Assembly: GCF_017654505.1 (NCBI RefSeq)
Contig: NC_054536.1
Coordinates: 29,711,970 to 29,775,969 of the forward strand
Length of the DNA stretch: 64,000 nt
Direction: 5' to 3'
From: Polyodon spathula
Lineage: Eukaryota > Chordata > Actinopteri > Acipenseriformes > Polyodontidae
The notes below the pieces were generated by a model. That model was not told the origin of the DNA. It saw nothing but the letters and a program-made list of their open reading frames with translations, and did no database searches. Positions 11,960 through 58,395 of this stretch are shown here, in pieces (within the stretch, counting starts at the first letter, position 1; the number at the start of each line of letters is the position of its first letter). The translations under genes were made by a program, and so were the position numbers.

Positions 11960-12393
11960 CTAGCTGAAATGACGGGTTATTTGCTTTACAGTGGAAACTC
12001 TAAAAAAAGGCATGTATAGATCAGAGTGCTGAATGCTGTCCAGATCATTTTGAATGACCTTTGCTGCTGCAATGGTGTTTGCCTCTCCTCCTATTTTTGT
12101 GTTGTCTGCAAATTTAACAAGTTTGCTTACTATACCAGAATCTAAGTCATTAATGTAGATTAGGAAAAGCAAGGACTTAATACTGATCCCTGTGGTACTC
12201 CACTGGTTACCTCGCTCCATTTTGAGGTTTCTCCTCTAATCAGTACTTTCTGTTTTCTACATGTTAACCTCTCCCTAATACATGTGCATGCATTTCCTTG
12301 AAATCCTACTGCATTCAGTTTGAGAATTAATCTTTTATGCAGGACTTTGTCAAAAGCTTTCTGGAAATTTGTTGCATCCTCAAAAAAAATCAA
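11960..12393 (-). pseudogene. LINE reverse transcriptase fragment
   Basis: On the minus strand two overlapping frames give FQKAFDKVLHKRLILKL, WSEVTSGVPQGSVLSP, then LLFLIYINDLDSGIVSKLVK and FADNTKIGG. This is the palm region of a non-LTR reverse transcriptase of the CR1/L2/Rex type. The catalytic FADD box reads FADN, so the second aspartate is lost, and a frameshift near 12160-12220 separates the two parts. It is a truncated, inactive copy. The family is not resolved. Confidence 0.85.
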
Positions 12394-13060
12394 TAAATTG
12401 AGTTTTAAGAGTTAAAAATATATATATATTTTTTTACAATCAATGAATTATCAAACAAAATAATTATCAAACATGTGAAATGTCCCCTTCTTTTACTGGA
12501 CATAAATATTTTTGATCTTTGATGCAGCTGCAGTCTTTTTCATTGAAGACATTTTAAAGAAATTCTGCAGCTCAGTGCAAACTAAACCGGCTGCCAGGTT
12601 CCTAAATGCAGTGTAACACAGTGCGTCAACAAGGCAAGCATTTGCTGTGTTTATTTTAAGTCATAAATAATATGTATATTTACACTATTCTTTTAGAAAT
12701 GAGAATTGTCACATGGAACTACATATTACAGGGCAATGGGTAAATTTCACTGAAATCGTGATAACTGTGAATTTATTATTTAATTATATAAACTTATTCA
12801 ATATACAGTTTTTAAAAAACAATAAATACATAAGCAACATGGTAATCAGCTAATACAGGACTGTTTTATTAATTCATTATTTATATTGTTTAATTTACAG
12901 AGTTAAGTTACAGTAGTCAGCGATTCAAATGAAATAAGGCACTTTTAGTATCAATTACAGTGTCATCATTAACAATGGTTATGGATTTAGTCGACACACC
13001 CTGGTTAACAGTTAAACAGACTTCAGATGTTTTTTTTTTTGTTTTTTTTTTTTAACATCA
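12394..13060. other. Unassigned intergenic DNA
   Basis: AT-rich sequence with T-rich and poly(T) runs (13030-13052). Nothing coding or mobile was recognised. Confidence 0.4.
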
Positions 13061-13072
13061 GTAAAATCAGAT

Positions 13073-13350
13073 CAGTTCAGCTCAATCCAACAATAAAGAA
13101 TGAGTGGAGTTGAGTATCTTGGTGCAATACAATATCTTTGAGGAGAACCATTGGACATCAAAGGATATTAGGCATCAAAGACTCCCTAAACTCTGCCAAA
13201 GATATTACATTACACCAAAATACTCAACCCCTCTCATTCTTTATTGGGACGTACGTAACGGAGCTCGCAAAACTGTTATGGGACAAAGAGAGCTCCAGAG
13301 AAGTCTTTCTATTCCGAGCCAATGAAGCATTGTCAGATTGAGCTGATTTC
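13073..13350. repeat. Snapback inverted repeat (50-bp imperfect stem)
   Basis: 13091-13140 and 13196-13245 are imperfect reverse complements, matching at roughly 43 of 50 positions, around a 55-bp loop. Outer blocks cagttcagctcaatc (13076-13090) and gattgagctgat (near 13337-13348) are also inverted. The structure fits a foldback MITE; no family was recognised. Confidence 0.55.
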
Positions 13351-15877
13351 TTTTCTCTACTTCTTTTCCTCAAATCAACCTTAAAGTGATCTTTTCCGAA
13401 GCAATTTTGCTGGAATAGTTAACTGGCAAGGCAAGTAATGATCTGAGCAGAAATGACAATAGAGAATCAGACAGAGTGCAAGTACTGTAATAGAATATTA
13501 ACTAGAAGTTAAATGAAAGATTAGGAAAATGTATAGGATTCAACTGTCCCTTTTTAATGGTTTAAACTTGGTTTGAAAGTCCTTAACATGACTCGCCCGC
13601 ATGTTAAACATGATTTGACCATTTTAAAAAAACAAGTTTGAGACCTACCGAAGATCTCCACAATGCAGTGTGTTTTAAAAAAAAAAAAAAAAAACAGGTA
13701 ACAATCTGGACAAACAGACCCGGTTTTGCTAATATGTACAAGGCTAAGTACAGGTAATGTTGCTTCTTTTGGTATTGTGAGAAGATACTTTATAATGTTT
13801 CTCCTTCGCAATTACCCCAGCTAATTACTCAGTAATGTGTTTGTAGATTTTACAAAGCAGTGCAAGCCGAGAAAATGTTATTTTCTCAGTTATTTTTCTA
13901 ATTTTGAAAAAGGGAGTAACTTACCTTTTTCGAGTTAAAATGTCTGGAAAATCCTCTCCATTATTTTTGGACTCCTTTTCTTGCTTGTTCCACTTTGTGT
14001 CCCTAATCTTTGAGGAAAATTCAAACAATGACAAGCACTAATATATGGTTTACTGGTTTTCAGCTGGGTGTGCTGGCTCACGAGAGTTGATGCTGGTTTA
14101 CTGTAAAGTACTAAAGACAACTGCTTGTTGTCTCCACTCCTAAATCGATGTATTTTTTATATACGTGGTCTGAGATTATGTACATATTTGTCCTCAGTAA
14201 GAGACCAGTAAATATTTAGCCCAATATCCAATTTTTTGCAGGTCACCAGTTTACCAGCAGTTGGTGTAATTTTCAGCAGGCACACTATACACTTTGCAGA
14301 CACTAATAGTGCTTATTTGACCCAAACAGGCCACAAGTTACTTATGCAAAAGGGTATAATGTGAAGCAAATCTTTCACCTCCCATTGTTCAGAGAATTTT
14401 ATACTGGGGGATTTACAACACAGGCTAGACCCAGCCCCCAGAATACAATGAATTGAGCTGCCAGGCTACTGACCAGAACCGAGAAAACTGAACACACCTG
14501 CCCTTACATGCTTGCACTGGCTGCCAGTTTTTCAACTGATTTCAATATCTTGCCAAGTGGTTCATGGCCTTACCCCTGCATTTTTTTTTTTTTTTAAATT
14601 GGCAATAGCATGCTTCCGTAGCAATCATTCCAAGAGGTACTTAGTTCTGTTTCTGCAGTATTGAGTATTGATTCTTTACTGCTAGAGAAATCTTTAACCA
14701 AGTTCTGTGACTGAACAGCCTTGCTCATTCCATTGAAATCAAGTGAATATGGGAAAGACAGTTTTAGAGATTGATAACTCAATAATAGTAAGGAAATACA
14801 TTTCAATGAGATTTGAAGCTATTTATTCTTTAATAAGAGTAGGACAAAACACAATCTGGTTACCAATGGCACATATTTGTGGAATGCAAAAATACTATTA
14901 ATGCCTTCTTTTTATACCTAAATAAGACTGAACTGTTACAAAGATGCAAAGTCAAAGAGACTCATGTGGCTATGACATCAAGAAATGGGCTTGCTGAATA
15001 GCAACCTTTTTACAGATTCCATGCTCTGGGGACAAAATGGGGACAATCTTTATCAGAATGCACTGAAAATGTAATTTTGTAATTTTATATACACATATAT
15101 ATAAATACTTACAGCAGATGAAATGTTTTTACTGTATAAAAGACAAAAAAGAGTGGAAATGTGTTTTTAAACATCTCACGTAAATAAAATTAAACGTCTT
15201 TTATTTAAGGAAATAGAAAGGCAAAGCCTTACCTCATTTCCTTTTGACTAAGAGGGAAAAGGTGGTAAAAATATTTAGATGAAATAATATGCTTACAGAC
15301 AGTAGTGGATGAATAACGTTTTACTTTCTAATGCCTACTGTTGATTTCAATTCACTTTGTTAATTTTGAATTGTATGAATATGTTTTAGGATTTGAACAA
15401 GAAAATTACAATTTTTAGTATATCCGCCAAAAAACAAAAGCTAGCGCTTGTATCAACAAGCGTCGTCAACTCTGTTCTTCAGATCAGTCAGGCTGCCACT
15501 GGTATTGTTCAGAATGAAGATTATGTTAAACACATAGCTAGGCAAAGGTCTGTATGCAGCTACTGACACCAACAATTAGGCACGAAAGCCACAAGCAGAT
15601 GACGCTACTGTAAATCAAGGTCAGTACATTAGGTCCAAAAACAAAAATGTTAACACTCTTGCTTAAAGATAAGATCCAGTCCCTTTTTGTTGACAAATGA
15701 ATCCCTGGTGCCAATAGATAAGGAAGCTACTGCCCTCTGAAAGAGGAACTTATACTGCACTTATACTGTCCTGTCAAGAGGGGCTGTCTGCAAATAATTG
15801 GAGGTCTGATAAGGTGGAGGATGAAGTTAGCAATCCCAGTAACAAGTAGCTAGGGATAAAGAAATTGAGGGAGAAAC
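13351..15877. other. Unassigned intergenic DNA
   Basis: AT-rich, with poly(A) or poly(T) runs at 13675-13694 and 14581-14595. No reading frame shows protein-like composition, and no terminal repeats were matched. Confidence 0.4.
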
Positions 15878-16060
15878 TCACCTCGATGACTGTGTTGTAA
15901 GGGTAGGCCCTGAAGCTGCCATGGGGTTTTGTGGATCCATGACATACAATCTATAGACCCTAGTGAAGGTATGGGGAGTAGCCCACACCGCTGCATTGCA
16001 AATGTCTGTGACAGATGCACCCTGGAATAAAGCCCACGAAGTTGCCATGCCCATTTGCAT
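15878..16060 (-). pseudogene. Tyrosine-recombinase C-terminal fragment, probably DIRS-like
   Basis: The minus-strand frame reads MATSWALFQGASVTDICNAA followed by VWATPHTFTRVYRLYVMDP. The pattern SWALF.GAS...IC.AA.W..PHTF.R.YRL is typical of the C-terminal end of tyrosine recombinases in DIRS-type retroelements. The final HTF...Y part would carry the nucleophilic tyrosine. Only the last part of the domain is present. The family call comes from remembered motif structure. Confidence 0.6.
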
Positions 16061-16130
16061 TTGAATTTTTCATGGAACCAGGGTTATGATAATAACCTAA
16101 CATTATAGTTGGTAAAGGTAAGGAAAGGGG

Positions 16131-16230
16131 GGTGACTTGTTCAGGGTCACACAGTGAGTGACCTGGGATTTGAACCCGGGACCTCCTGGTTATAATCCCT
16201 TTTATTTAACCACCAGACCACACAGCCACA
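16131..16230 (-). mobile_element. tRNA-derived SINE head, minus strand
   Basis: The reverse complement carries ggttcaaatcccaggtc (RNA polymerase III B box) followed by tcactgtgtgaccctgaac, matching the head of the SINE at 42863-43122. The 3' part is missing. Confidence 0.7.
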
Positions 16231-17340
16231 CGATTTATTAGACATTGATATGCTTAATTTATTCAGACCTGGATGAGATGCTAGACAAAGAGTCGTCAAT
16301 ATATATCTTCACTTGTAATGGAACTTGAAATAGACTTTCTTCAACACTTAATAACATCTCTTATTTCTAATTAAAGAAAATATATACAGATTTCCCTGAA
16401 AACCAGGTCAATGAAGTCTTTGGAATGCTTTGATCTTCATTAAAAGTGGTTATCCAAATTAAAAAATGTATTAGGACAGAATAAATAATAAACTGCAGTG
16501 GACAAAAGAAACTACAATAAATAGAAGTACCATTGGGAAAGTTGTTCTTTGTTATACAACAACTAGTCTCTGCTCTCCCAGCCATTCTGTTATTACTCAA
16601 TAACACAAAAGATGACCCTAATTAACAACACCTGTTCTAAAACCCATGCTTACTAATGAAACGCTTCACAGGGACAATCGAGCCCTGCTCTCAAAAAGTT
16701 AACACTTTCCGTGCTTTCTATTTTAACCATTACAAAGAGCAGTTCTGAAACTTGCCAAGCAAAACTGATACAAAAAAGGTATCATACTTTCCTTCTCCTC
16801 ATGTATTGCTGATTTTTAGATCTTGTTTTGTTAATCTTTTTACAATCAAAAAATTAAGGTGTTGGGCTGTAATATTTACATAAAGTACTACTGTTTAGAT
16901 GTTCGTGTGACCCAGCATTAGCCAAGTGGGAATGCGAGTGTCAATCTAGCAAGGGTTCAATAAATATAGTAGCGAAGCACAGAAAAAAAACAAGCTTGAG
17001 TCAGGAAATGTGGTTCAGTAGACAGAAGATACACCAACATAGGAACAGCAACTCTTCCTAGCATAACTACTACCCCAACCCAAGATGGTATTATTTGCAC
17101 TTACTGTAAACTATACTTTATTATATGTTAAGCTTACATTGTAACCTTGTTTTTATGTTACACGCAGCAGTAGTTCGTAGACACTCGGCCTATGTGCAGC
17201 TCCAGGGGTAGAACTATAAAATGTAATATTAAAAAGAAGAAAAAAACAAACAAAAAACCCACTGTACTTCTCCCATATCGTATTACTACGCCAAATGAGA
17301 GAAGAATTCCATAACGAGGTTACATGATACTAGGTGGCTT
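16231..17340. other. Unassigned DNA upstream of TMEM245
   Basis: No exon, transposon end or tandem repeat was recognised. The TMEM245 promoter should lie in its last few hundred bases and the following 140 bases, where GC and CpG content rise. Confidence 0.35.
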
Positions 17341-50921
<33,581 letters not shown>

Positions 50922-53900
50922 GGGGAGGAAGGGAAGGAAGCCACGACATGCTTTGTGTGCCGGCTGCCCGTGGCTCCTACACTGCAACATGCCAAATGAG
51001 TGGACAGCGAGCAGGCGTTTCTTTTCACAGCCTTACACTTAGTCCTTTGCACTTAGTCTGTCAAGCAGACAAGCCTGCCTCATGTCATTTTGCACAAAAC
51101 CCATCAGGGCTCTCCTGCCGCTCCTGTAGTGGGGAGCCAGGGTGCTCGGCTGTCTCTTTATGTAAACCTGTAGTTGCAGAGTAACCTTATAAGGCGAGGC
51201 AACTTTCTTTCAGTCAGTTTTAGAGGCTGCAGAAGCTTTCTAAGATTGTTTTTTTTTTTCTTTTGAGTTAAAATCCTTGCATTCTGAAACCTCAAGTACT
51301 GTTCAGCGTACAGCCTTTAAAAAGGCAGTCTTGCAAAAAAAATGCAGTCAGAAACCTATTTTTTGTAATTTTGTTTTGTTACGGTAGATAACAAAGCCTA
51401 CAATATGTTTAAGATAGTTCCATGTGTAATATTGTTCATTTGAAACCGTGTCTCTTAAGCGCCCTATGACATGGTCCTGTTATAGTTACATTTACATTTC
51501 AGTTCTGCTAACCTTTCCCTTTAAGTAGGGCTGTTGTTTTAATGTTTTTTTCAAATTGTTGGTTATAACTCGTAATATATTTAATAGATTTTTAAATTAT
51601 TATTATTTTAAACATGAAAGGCATAAGTCAAGGGGTAAAGGGTGAAAATAACAGATTTTATATTTTAAATATAAATAGTGGGTGGGTAACTAACCACAGA
51701 ATTGTTTCCATCTTTTGCAAGAAACATTTACTCTGTTGACGCACAGCACTGAACACCGTATAGTATGTGCTTTAAGAAAGTACAAAGATTCACTAAGCTT
51801 TTGTATGCTTCTGTAAAAACTACTTGTGTAGACTTCCAATTAAGAGATAAGGTTTATTCGGTGTGTCCTAGTGGAGTAGTCAATCAAGCATTATTGAAAT
51901 AGCTAGTGTGGTTGTTTGGTACTGCTGGCGCAATGTGTTTGTTTGAGACTACAATGTTACTGCAATTTAAAATTTGAATATGTCAACCACATTTATTACA
52001 CCAGTCCCCTAAGGTCTCAAGTGGTGTTAGAATTTGTTCTTTTTTTTTTTTTTCTAAAGTGATTCAGACGGTACTCTGTTGCTCAGCTGTTTTTTTAAAC
52101 TACAGTGCTGTGGGTTTCATGCAATTCCAAGATGAAGGTCTGATAAGGTAGTGTATCAGTTATTATATTAAGCAGGTATACAGCTTTGACTATTATATCA
52201 ACGCATATTCCTACTAGCAGCCATTGCCTAACTGGCAGTTGAACTCTGTAACTCTCATTTCACATTCAAGAAAAATAAGTTTAAAAAAATCTATATTATT
52301 ATGTATTATTTCTGGTCAGTGACTTGTATTAAGTGAGGGCTTGACATTCTTTGTGTCAATTGGTATGTCTGTGATCTGCACCAGGTTCCTGCTAGAATAA
52401 GAAAGAGCTTTATGATGTTAGTCAGATGTTTTCCTTTGCTAGGCTTCAAATCCAGATTCTCTGTTCCCTACGTTGATGCATACCAATGTGTACAGTGCCC
52501 CACATTCTTTTAGCAGATGCAATTGTTGTGAATGGTTGTTTACCGCAGTGTTGAACAGGAAAGGCATTTTTTCACTTTTTTTTTTTATAATGAAAATGAC
52601 ATCATCTCTGATCAAGTTAAGAAAATAGCTGCTGTCTTTTGAATGTAACAAAAAATGTGATGGTTTGTCAACTCATTTACCATGCTTTCTAAACCGCTTT
52701 TACTCTTTACATTGATTTTGTATATCAAACTCTACCTAGTTTAAGGATTCATTTATAAATGATCTAATAATGTGTTACAGGTTTTAATATGAGTAAATAA
52801 GGAATTACAGTTGATTACTGTGGCATTTTAATTATACAGGACCTGTGTAACGCTTTGTCACAGTCTCATAAACCTGTTTATGTAGTCTGTTATTATCATT
52901 ATTAATAGCTGCCTAATTATAGCATTCTTTTATAACACATTATTTTTGATTGTTTACAATGAATCCTTCAGCTTGAGTTGTACTGATTTGAACTGACAAT
53001 GACAAGATATGATAACAAACAGTGGCATGTAATTTACAGGACAAACAATATGGAACATGACATCCAAGGACTTTTAAAGTGTTGCAGCATAAAGGTTCTT
53101 ACAGTAACGTACGTGACGTGTGACACATGGAGTATATTGTATGCACATAACAATGTCTTGCACAGATTGTATTGCAGTATTATCATTAATGATGCTGACT
53201 GCTTTATTTTAAGGAGTAGTCGTTTACAGTAGAGGAAAATACTGTCATTTTTAGAATTTCACATAGGATATGTAAAGAATTTTTTTTTTGCTATTTAGCA
53301 CCAACACTACAAAATAACTATTTGTAATCATCTGTTGTATTTCATTAAAAAAAAAAAATAAATCAGGGTCCTTAATTTAAATCAGTGTTGCTACCATAGC
53401 TATACTTTATAACTGCCCTAATTTTTATTTAATCTAGACCTTAGCTATGTAAATGGCAGTGCCATACTTTTGATTGAATTCAGTAATAAAATACCAAAAT
53501 AATGTCAATGAAAAATAAAATATTTGGAGAAAAGGGCAAAAACCCCATATGCACGTTTACATACACATTTTCGCAGTATTTTTGTTTCATTTGTGTTGTT
53601 TTGCCCATGGTTATACTGTACATCCCGTGCTCAACCATGATAAACTGCATTTGTTTGTCTTTTACAATTCTTTAGCATTTTACAGAAGACGCTCGAGAAA
53701 AAAATATTTTAGTATGACTACATTTACCACGATTCAGTGTGCTTTTACGATGCTCTTTCACATTTAGCCACAGTTAACTTTTATTCAGGGAAATGGATAA
53801 AAAATGAGGAAACAAAGGAAGATAAAAACTGGACAATATGTTAAGGAGTTAAGATGTGTATATGAAAGCAATAACACACAACAGGGTGTTAAAAGAAATG

Positions 53901-55560
53901 CCCAATATCTGCACATCAAGGCAAAGCCAAGAGCCCTTAAACAGGTAGGTGTGCAGATTTCTGATCATATTTGAAGACCCTGGGATGTGTCATTGGTTGT
54001 CAATGGAGTCAGACGGTGATTCTGAAAGTTCCAAGCTGTGTGGGTATGGTGACATATCTGCACAGTTTGGGACACCACTAAGATGTCTAGAATACAGTAC
54101 TGAGCTGCCTGGAAATGTTCAAGATCAGCTTAGAAATGACTGATTGGTTTGAACACAGCAAGAATATCAAGTAAAACAGATGTTATATGTTTTTTTTTTT
54201 TTTTGCAAAATGAACCTACAATATAAAACATGTGCAATACATGTAAAAGTGGTTGGTGTTAAAAAGTAACTAATCCATAGTGTCTATAGCATTACTCAAC
54301 CCGTTACATTATGCATATAAAGTATATTACCTACATGCAGTTGAAAAGCAGAGGGGAAATATCATTATCAAAAAGGCTTGTGTCTCGACGTGTATGACAG
54401 CGTGTTCAAGTTCCCGCCAATATCCAGCAACTTCACACAGCCATTGAAGAGGAGTGGGACAACATTCCACAGGCCACAATCAACAGCCTGATCAACTCTA
54501 TGCGAAGGAGATGTGTTGCACTGCTTGAGGCAAATGGTGGTCACACCAGATACTGACTGATTTTCTGATCCACGCCCATACCTTTCTTATTTTTTTTTTT
54601 AAGGTATCTGTGACCAACAGATGCATATCTGTATTCGCAGTTATGTGAAATCAATAGATTAGGGCCTAATGAATTTATTTCAATTAACTGATTTCCTTAT
54701 ATGAACTGTAACTCAGTAAAATCTTTGAAATTGTTGCATGTTGCGTTTATATTTTTGTTCAGTGTAAACATGCCTTTAAAAAAAAACAACAAAAAAAAAG
54801 TGCCAAAATATTTAGTTTGTTGTCGACTTTCACCCTGTGTGGAGTTTTGTCTGACTGGAGTTAGAAATAGTAAATAAAAATAATAGTGAGAGTCAATGAG
54901 AAGTCCCCACAAGTATAGGAATACAAACATGTGTGTGTGTTTGAAGGTTTTGGATAATTATACTTGTATTTGTAAAAATGTGCACAGCTTCATATAAACT
55001 TCCATCTTGCAGGCACACCATATTTCTGATTGTTCAAAGCTAAGAGGGATACATATTTACTGAGACACCCTCCTCACAAGCAAACAATTCTAATGTCAAA
55101 GCGCCTTGGATAGTATAAAGTCTTTTTATGTATTTGACCTCAGAAACGCCTCTGCTGAGTGATACTGAACCTGGACTGTGACGAACGTGATGAAGCTGAA
55201 GTGACATCAGGACCGTGATATCATAGTTTAAACCGCTTGGAACTGACTCTGTACAAATTCAAATTTTAATTATTCGTTTCTTGTCAATGTCCTACATTTT
55301 GTGACAGTTAAATTGGATTTGTAACCTTAACGAGAAAAATGCAGTATGCTCTAACAGACACATGCTTTGATCTTAACCTGTATCTTGAAAAAATGCTACT
55401 TTGCGCAAGTGCTGGGACAAACATGGGTTTTAAATATTCAACTATTCTTTAATACTGCACAAGTTTACTTTTGTTTTACAGCTGAAAACTGACAGTTGAA
55501 AAAAAAAAACCTCAGGAGTAAAAGAAACCCCATTCCACTTTAAATAAACTTTTTTTAAAC
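50922..55560 (+). other. Probable TMEM245 3' UTR and downstream flank
   Basis: No further coding sequence recognised. Candidate AATAAA signals occur at several points, for example near 52796, 53357, 53514 and 55543, so the transcript end is not fixed. A Tc1 tail (54375-54764) is embedded. The rest is AT-rich and lacks recognised repeats. Confidence 0.4.
54375..54764 (+). mobile_element. Tc1-like transposon 3' end with transposase tail
   Basis: The plus strand reads QVPANIQQLHTAIEEEWDNI then PQATINSLINSMRRRCVALL and a stop after HTRY. This is the C-terminal end of the same transposase as at 62515-62721. It then runs to a clean terminal repeat ending atatttttgttcagtg at 54764, followed by the TA target dinucleotide. 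The 5' part of the element is missing. Confidence 0.9.
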
Positions 55561-55956
55561 TGTTCTGTGCAGTTGAAAGTATGTTATTTACTGTAAAACT
55601 TCAAATAATTGCCAGGACTCAAATAATTGCCTGTTTCCAATACGCGCCAGGTCTGCTGTCATTCCCATTGAAGCTGATGAAGATGAGTTTAAGTGACAGC
55701 GATGAAAGTGACTCTCAGAATTACTAAATAATGATCATAGAAAATGTAATTTAAGGTAGGCCTTACGAAATGTTATTAAAAGTTAGTAGGCCAGATACAA
55801 ACCTCTTGGTGTATTATTGTATTTGAACATGTTTTGTTAATGTACAAGTTTGAGATTAATAATAAATTTTTCGATAAGGATGCTTTTATTGTTCTTTTAA
55901 AAAGAAAATCATTTTAGAAGTTCATATTATTATTGTTGTTGTGCTGTAAGCGTAGT

Positions 55957-56101
55957 CTACACGCCTGTGTTCTGATATCTACAGGGCTGTGTTCTGATAT
56001 CTACAGGGCTGTGTTCTGATAGCTACACGTCTGTTTTCTGATATCTACACGCCTGTGTTCTGATATCTACATGCCTGTGTTCTGATATCTACAGGGCTGT
56101 C
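55957..56101. repeat. 22-bp minisatellite, about six units
   Basis: Units of the form ctacagggctgtgttctgat plus at, alternating between acacgcc, acaggg and acatgcc variants. There are no unique spacers, so it is not a CRISPR-like array. Confidence 0.9.
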
Positions 56102-56224
56102 TTAGTGGATTTAGTAGTAGTTTTTTTTTTTCAGTTTAACACCCCCAAAACAAAAGGGGGTGCTAACAAAAACTGGCAACTAATTTAACGAAAAAAACGG
56201 TTCAAAGATCTGTTAATTATATAT

Positions 56225-56539
56225 TCAAAACAAGGGGGGTGGGGTACAGAGCATGCCACCCAGAGCCCACTGGTCGAGAAAGGCCGACATGTCGCCAGCG
56301 GACTCAGCGTGGGCGTGCTCTAAATTAACCCTGGACCGGACCAGGGACCTGAACATGGCTCCGCAGTCAAAGAGACCCTCCCCAATGATCTTACGCTTCC
56401 TGGTCTTGTAGCTGGCCAGTCTAGTAAGAGCCAGGAGCAGATTCACCAGGTGGCCTCTCGCCTTGGTGGTCCTATTTAAATGTCTAAAAAGGACGTCAAC
56501 TCCAGCCGTCAATGCGACGACTGGAGAAAAAAAAATCAA
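56225..56539 (-). pseudogene. LINE-like ORF C-terminal fragment, copy 1
   Basis: The minus-strand frame reads KARGHLVNLLLALTRLASYK, TRKRKIIGEGLFDCGAMFRS, LVRSR and DQWALGGMLCTPPP. It is nearly the same as 56623-56870. The pattern of a helix ending TRKRK, then F..L..SR, then W..GGVLC recalls the C-terminal end of some fish LINE reverse transcriptases, but I could not confirm the family. Protein identity between the copies is high, which suggests both come from one coding element. Confidence 0.45.
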
Positions 56540-56622
56540 ATTAGCATTCTCGTAAAAGAGGATGCTAAATAAATAGGCATTTAACTACATTAACTGAACA
56601 AAAAACGTCAAAAGACTGCAAA

Positions 56623-56870
56623 TTAAATGCCAACAGAAAAAGGGGGACTGGTGCAGAGCACGCCACCCAGAGCCCACTGGTCGACGTGTCGCCAGCCAAC
56701 TCCACGTGAGCTCCGGGAACGGACTAGGGCCCTGAACATGGCTCCGCAGTCAAAGAGACCCTCCCCAATGATCGTACGCTTCCTGGTCTTGCAGATGGCC
56801 AGTCTAGCAAGAGCCAGGAGCAGATTCACCAGGTGGCCTCTCGCCTTGGTGGCCGTAGTAGTATTAGTAT
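56623..56870 (-). pseudogene. LINE-like ORF C-terminal fragment, copy 2
   Basis: The minus-strand frame reads KARGHLVNLLLALARLAICK, TRKRTIIGEGLFDCGAMFRA, LVRSR and DQWALGGVLCTSPP. It lies in tandem with copy 1, about 370 bp away, in the same orientation. The middle loop differs by an indel. Both end at the same DQWALGG..CT motif, followed by purine-rich sequence on the plus strand. Confidence 0.45.
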
Positions 56871-57529
56871 TAACAATAGTAGATGTAATTCCGTCTTTAC
56901 ATACAAATTTCTGCTTGTTCATCTTCCAACGTTTTGCACACCATGTCCTTGTTAACCAGTGCATATAAAAAGACTAATAATAATTTCGCTTTATACTTGA
57001 GGGTGTACAATACAATGTCATTTTGTTATAAACCAAAATTGATACTTAGTTCACACTGACACCCAACCTTTTAGCAAAGTTGCTGGAATGTCTAAATTGA
57101 GTTACTAGTACAAGGTTGTGTTTTAGCAGCTTCTCTAGACTGCATGAAGCTAGTGATCATAAATGATGGTTTCAAATTTTCTCCGGTCTTCAATAAGCGC
57201 TGGGTCTGCTGGAAAATATTGTAAATAAACGCTAGAGGCATTTAATTGGTTTTATGGTATATCAGATATAATTCATTTATTGGCTTCAATGAATCTTTAT
57301 GCATTGGTTTTCTTTCCTGACATATTTTTGGTACATTAATAAATTCTATTATGTTCTGTTCATTTTTGCCACTAAATACATCGCAAGCAGTGTTTATTTG
57401 AAAAGTCCCAGCATTGTTTTGTGCCCAAGTATGTCTCACTCGTTCAATGTAAGGCGTGGGAGCAGTGATATGATTCTGTTTACATCCAAATATTTGAAAC
57501 TCCTGTTTAAGACTCTTTAATTGCGGTTA

Positions 57530-57997
57530 TGGAAATTGAAATTGTGGATTATCACGTTTTTTCCAATAAACGCCTCAATTCTTCAGTCAGAGGAAGTCCA
57601 TGGAAAGTAGAAATTGAATTTAGTGTGTACGAGAGTTGATGAAAACATAATGGAAGGGAATCGCCAGGAGACCCGATTATCTCAATTATTAATTCTGTTG
57701 CTGGAAGTTCTTCTTGATTTTTCTAGATGCTAATTTTAAAATGCCTGCAAGCGTTTAGGTGTTTCAGAAATACAGGAGTACTGGGAACCCCAAAGCCATA
57801 ATGTATCTCATAAATGGGTCTGTAGAAATACTAACTTACTTTAAAATGCTTTATTGCTTGTACAACAGTGTTGAATAAAATAATTTGTGTTTCATGAATA
57901 TTTGAGTAGACTAACAGTTTGTAACCTTTGATAGTTTTGTACGGCTCAAAATAGATTAGTTTGCAAATTATTTTTAATGAATGTGCTATTAACACCG
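57530..57997. repeat. Duplicated segment, copy 2 (intergenic)
   Basis: Direct-orientation copy of 49865-50331 with scattered substitutions and single-base indels. Homology stops abruptly on both sides in unrelated flanks, which favours insertion of a mobile sequence over tandem duplication. Confidence 0.85.
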
Positions 57998-58224
57998 AGG
58001 AGAGGTCACCCTTATTATTGTGCAAAGGGGTGGGAAAAGACTAAATCACCCAAAAGTTTTTTTTTTTTGTTTGTTTTTTTTTTACAGGAAATGTTAACGC
58101 AAACATAATAAAATAGTTTACTGCAATAAACGTTAGCTTTTTTTTTTTTTTTAGTGTGGACAGCAGTCAAGACAAAGATTAGCATCCTATACTGAAAACA
58201 TCCAATACATTGTGAATCCCCGAG

Positions 58225-58395
58225 AGTCTCCCCTGGTAAAGGTAATTTCGAGTGATGTGTCATACGGTCAGGGGAATGCCGGGGTCTTTGAAGGTCTCCT
58301 GTGGTAAAAGCACGCCGCGTGGTGGGCAGGGTGAGTCATACAGTCAAGGGTCACAGGTTTGCATCCTTAATGGCCAGGCACCTGGTGAATTGACC
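58225..58395 (+). repeat. Degenerate tandem pair, possibly SINE-derived
   Basis: gagtctcccctggtaaaggt and gtctcctgtggtaaaagcac head two similar units about 67 bp apart. Each continues to tcatacggtcagggg / tcatacagtcaaggg. The second carries acaggtttgcatcc, a weak B-box look-alike. Confidence 0.35.

Noticed and set aside
55957..56101. CRISPR-like array of 22-bp repeats
   Set aside because: Units are contiguous with no spacers, and the host is a vertebrate; it is a minisatellite.
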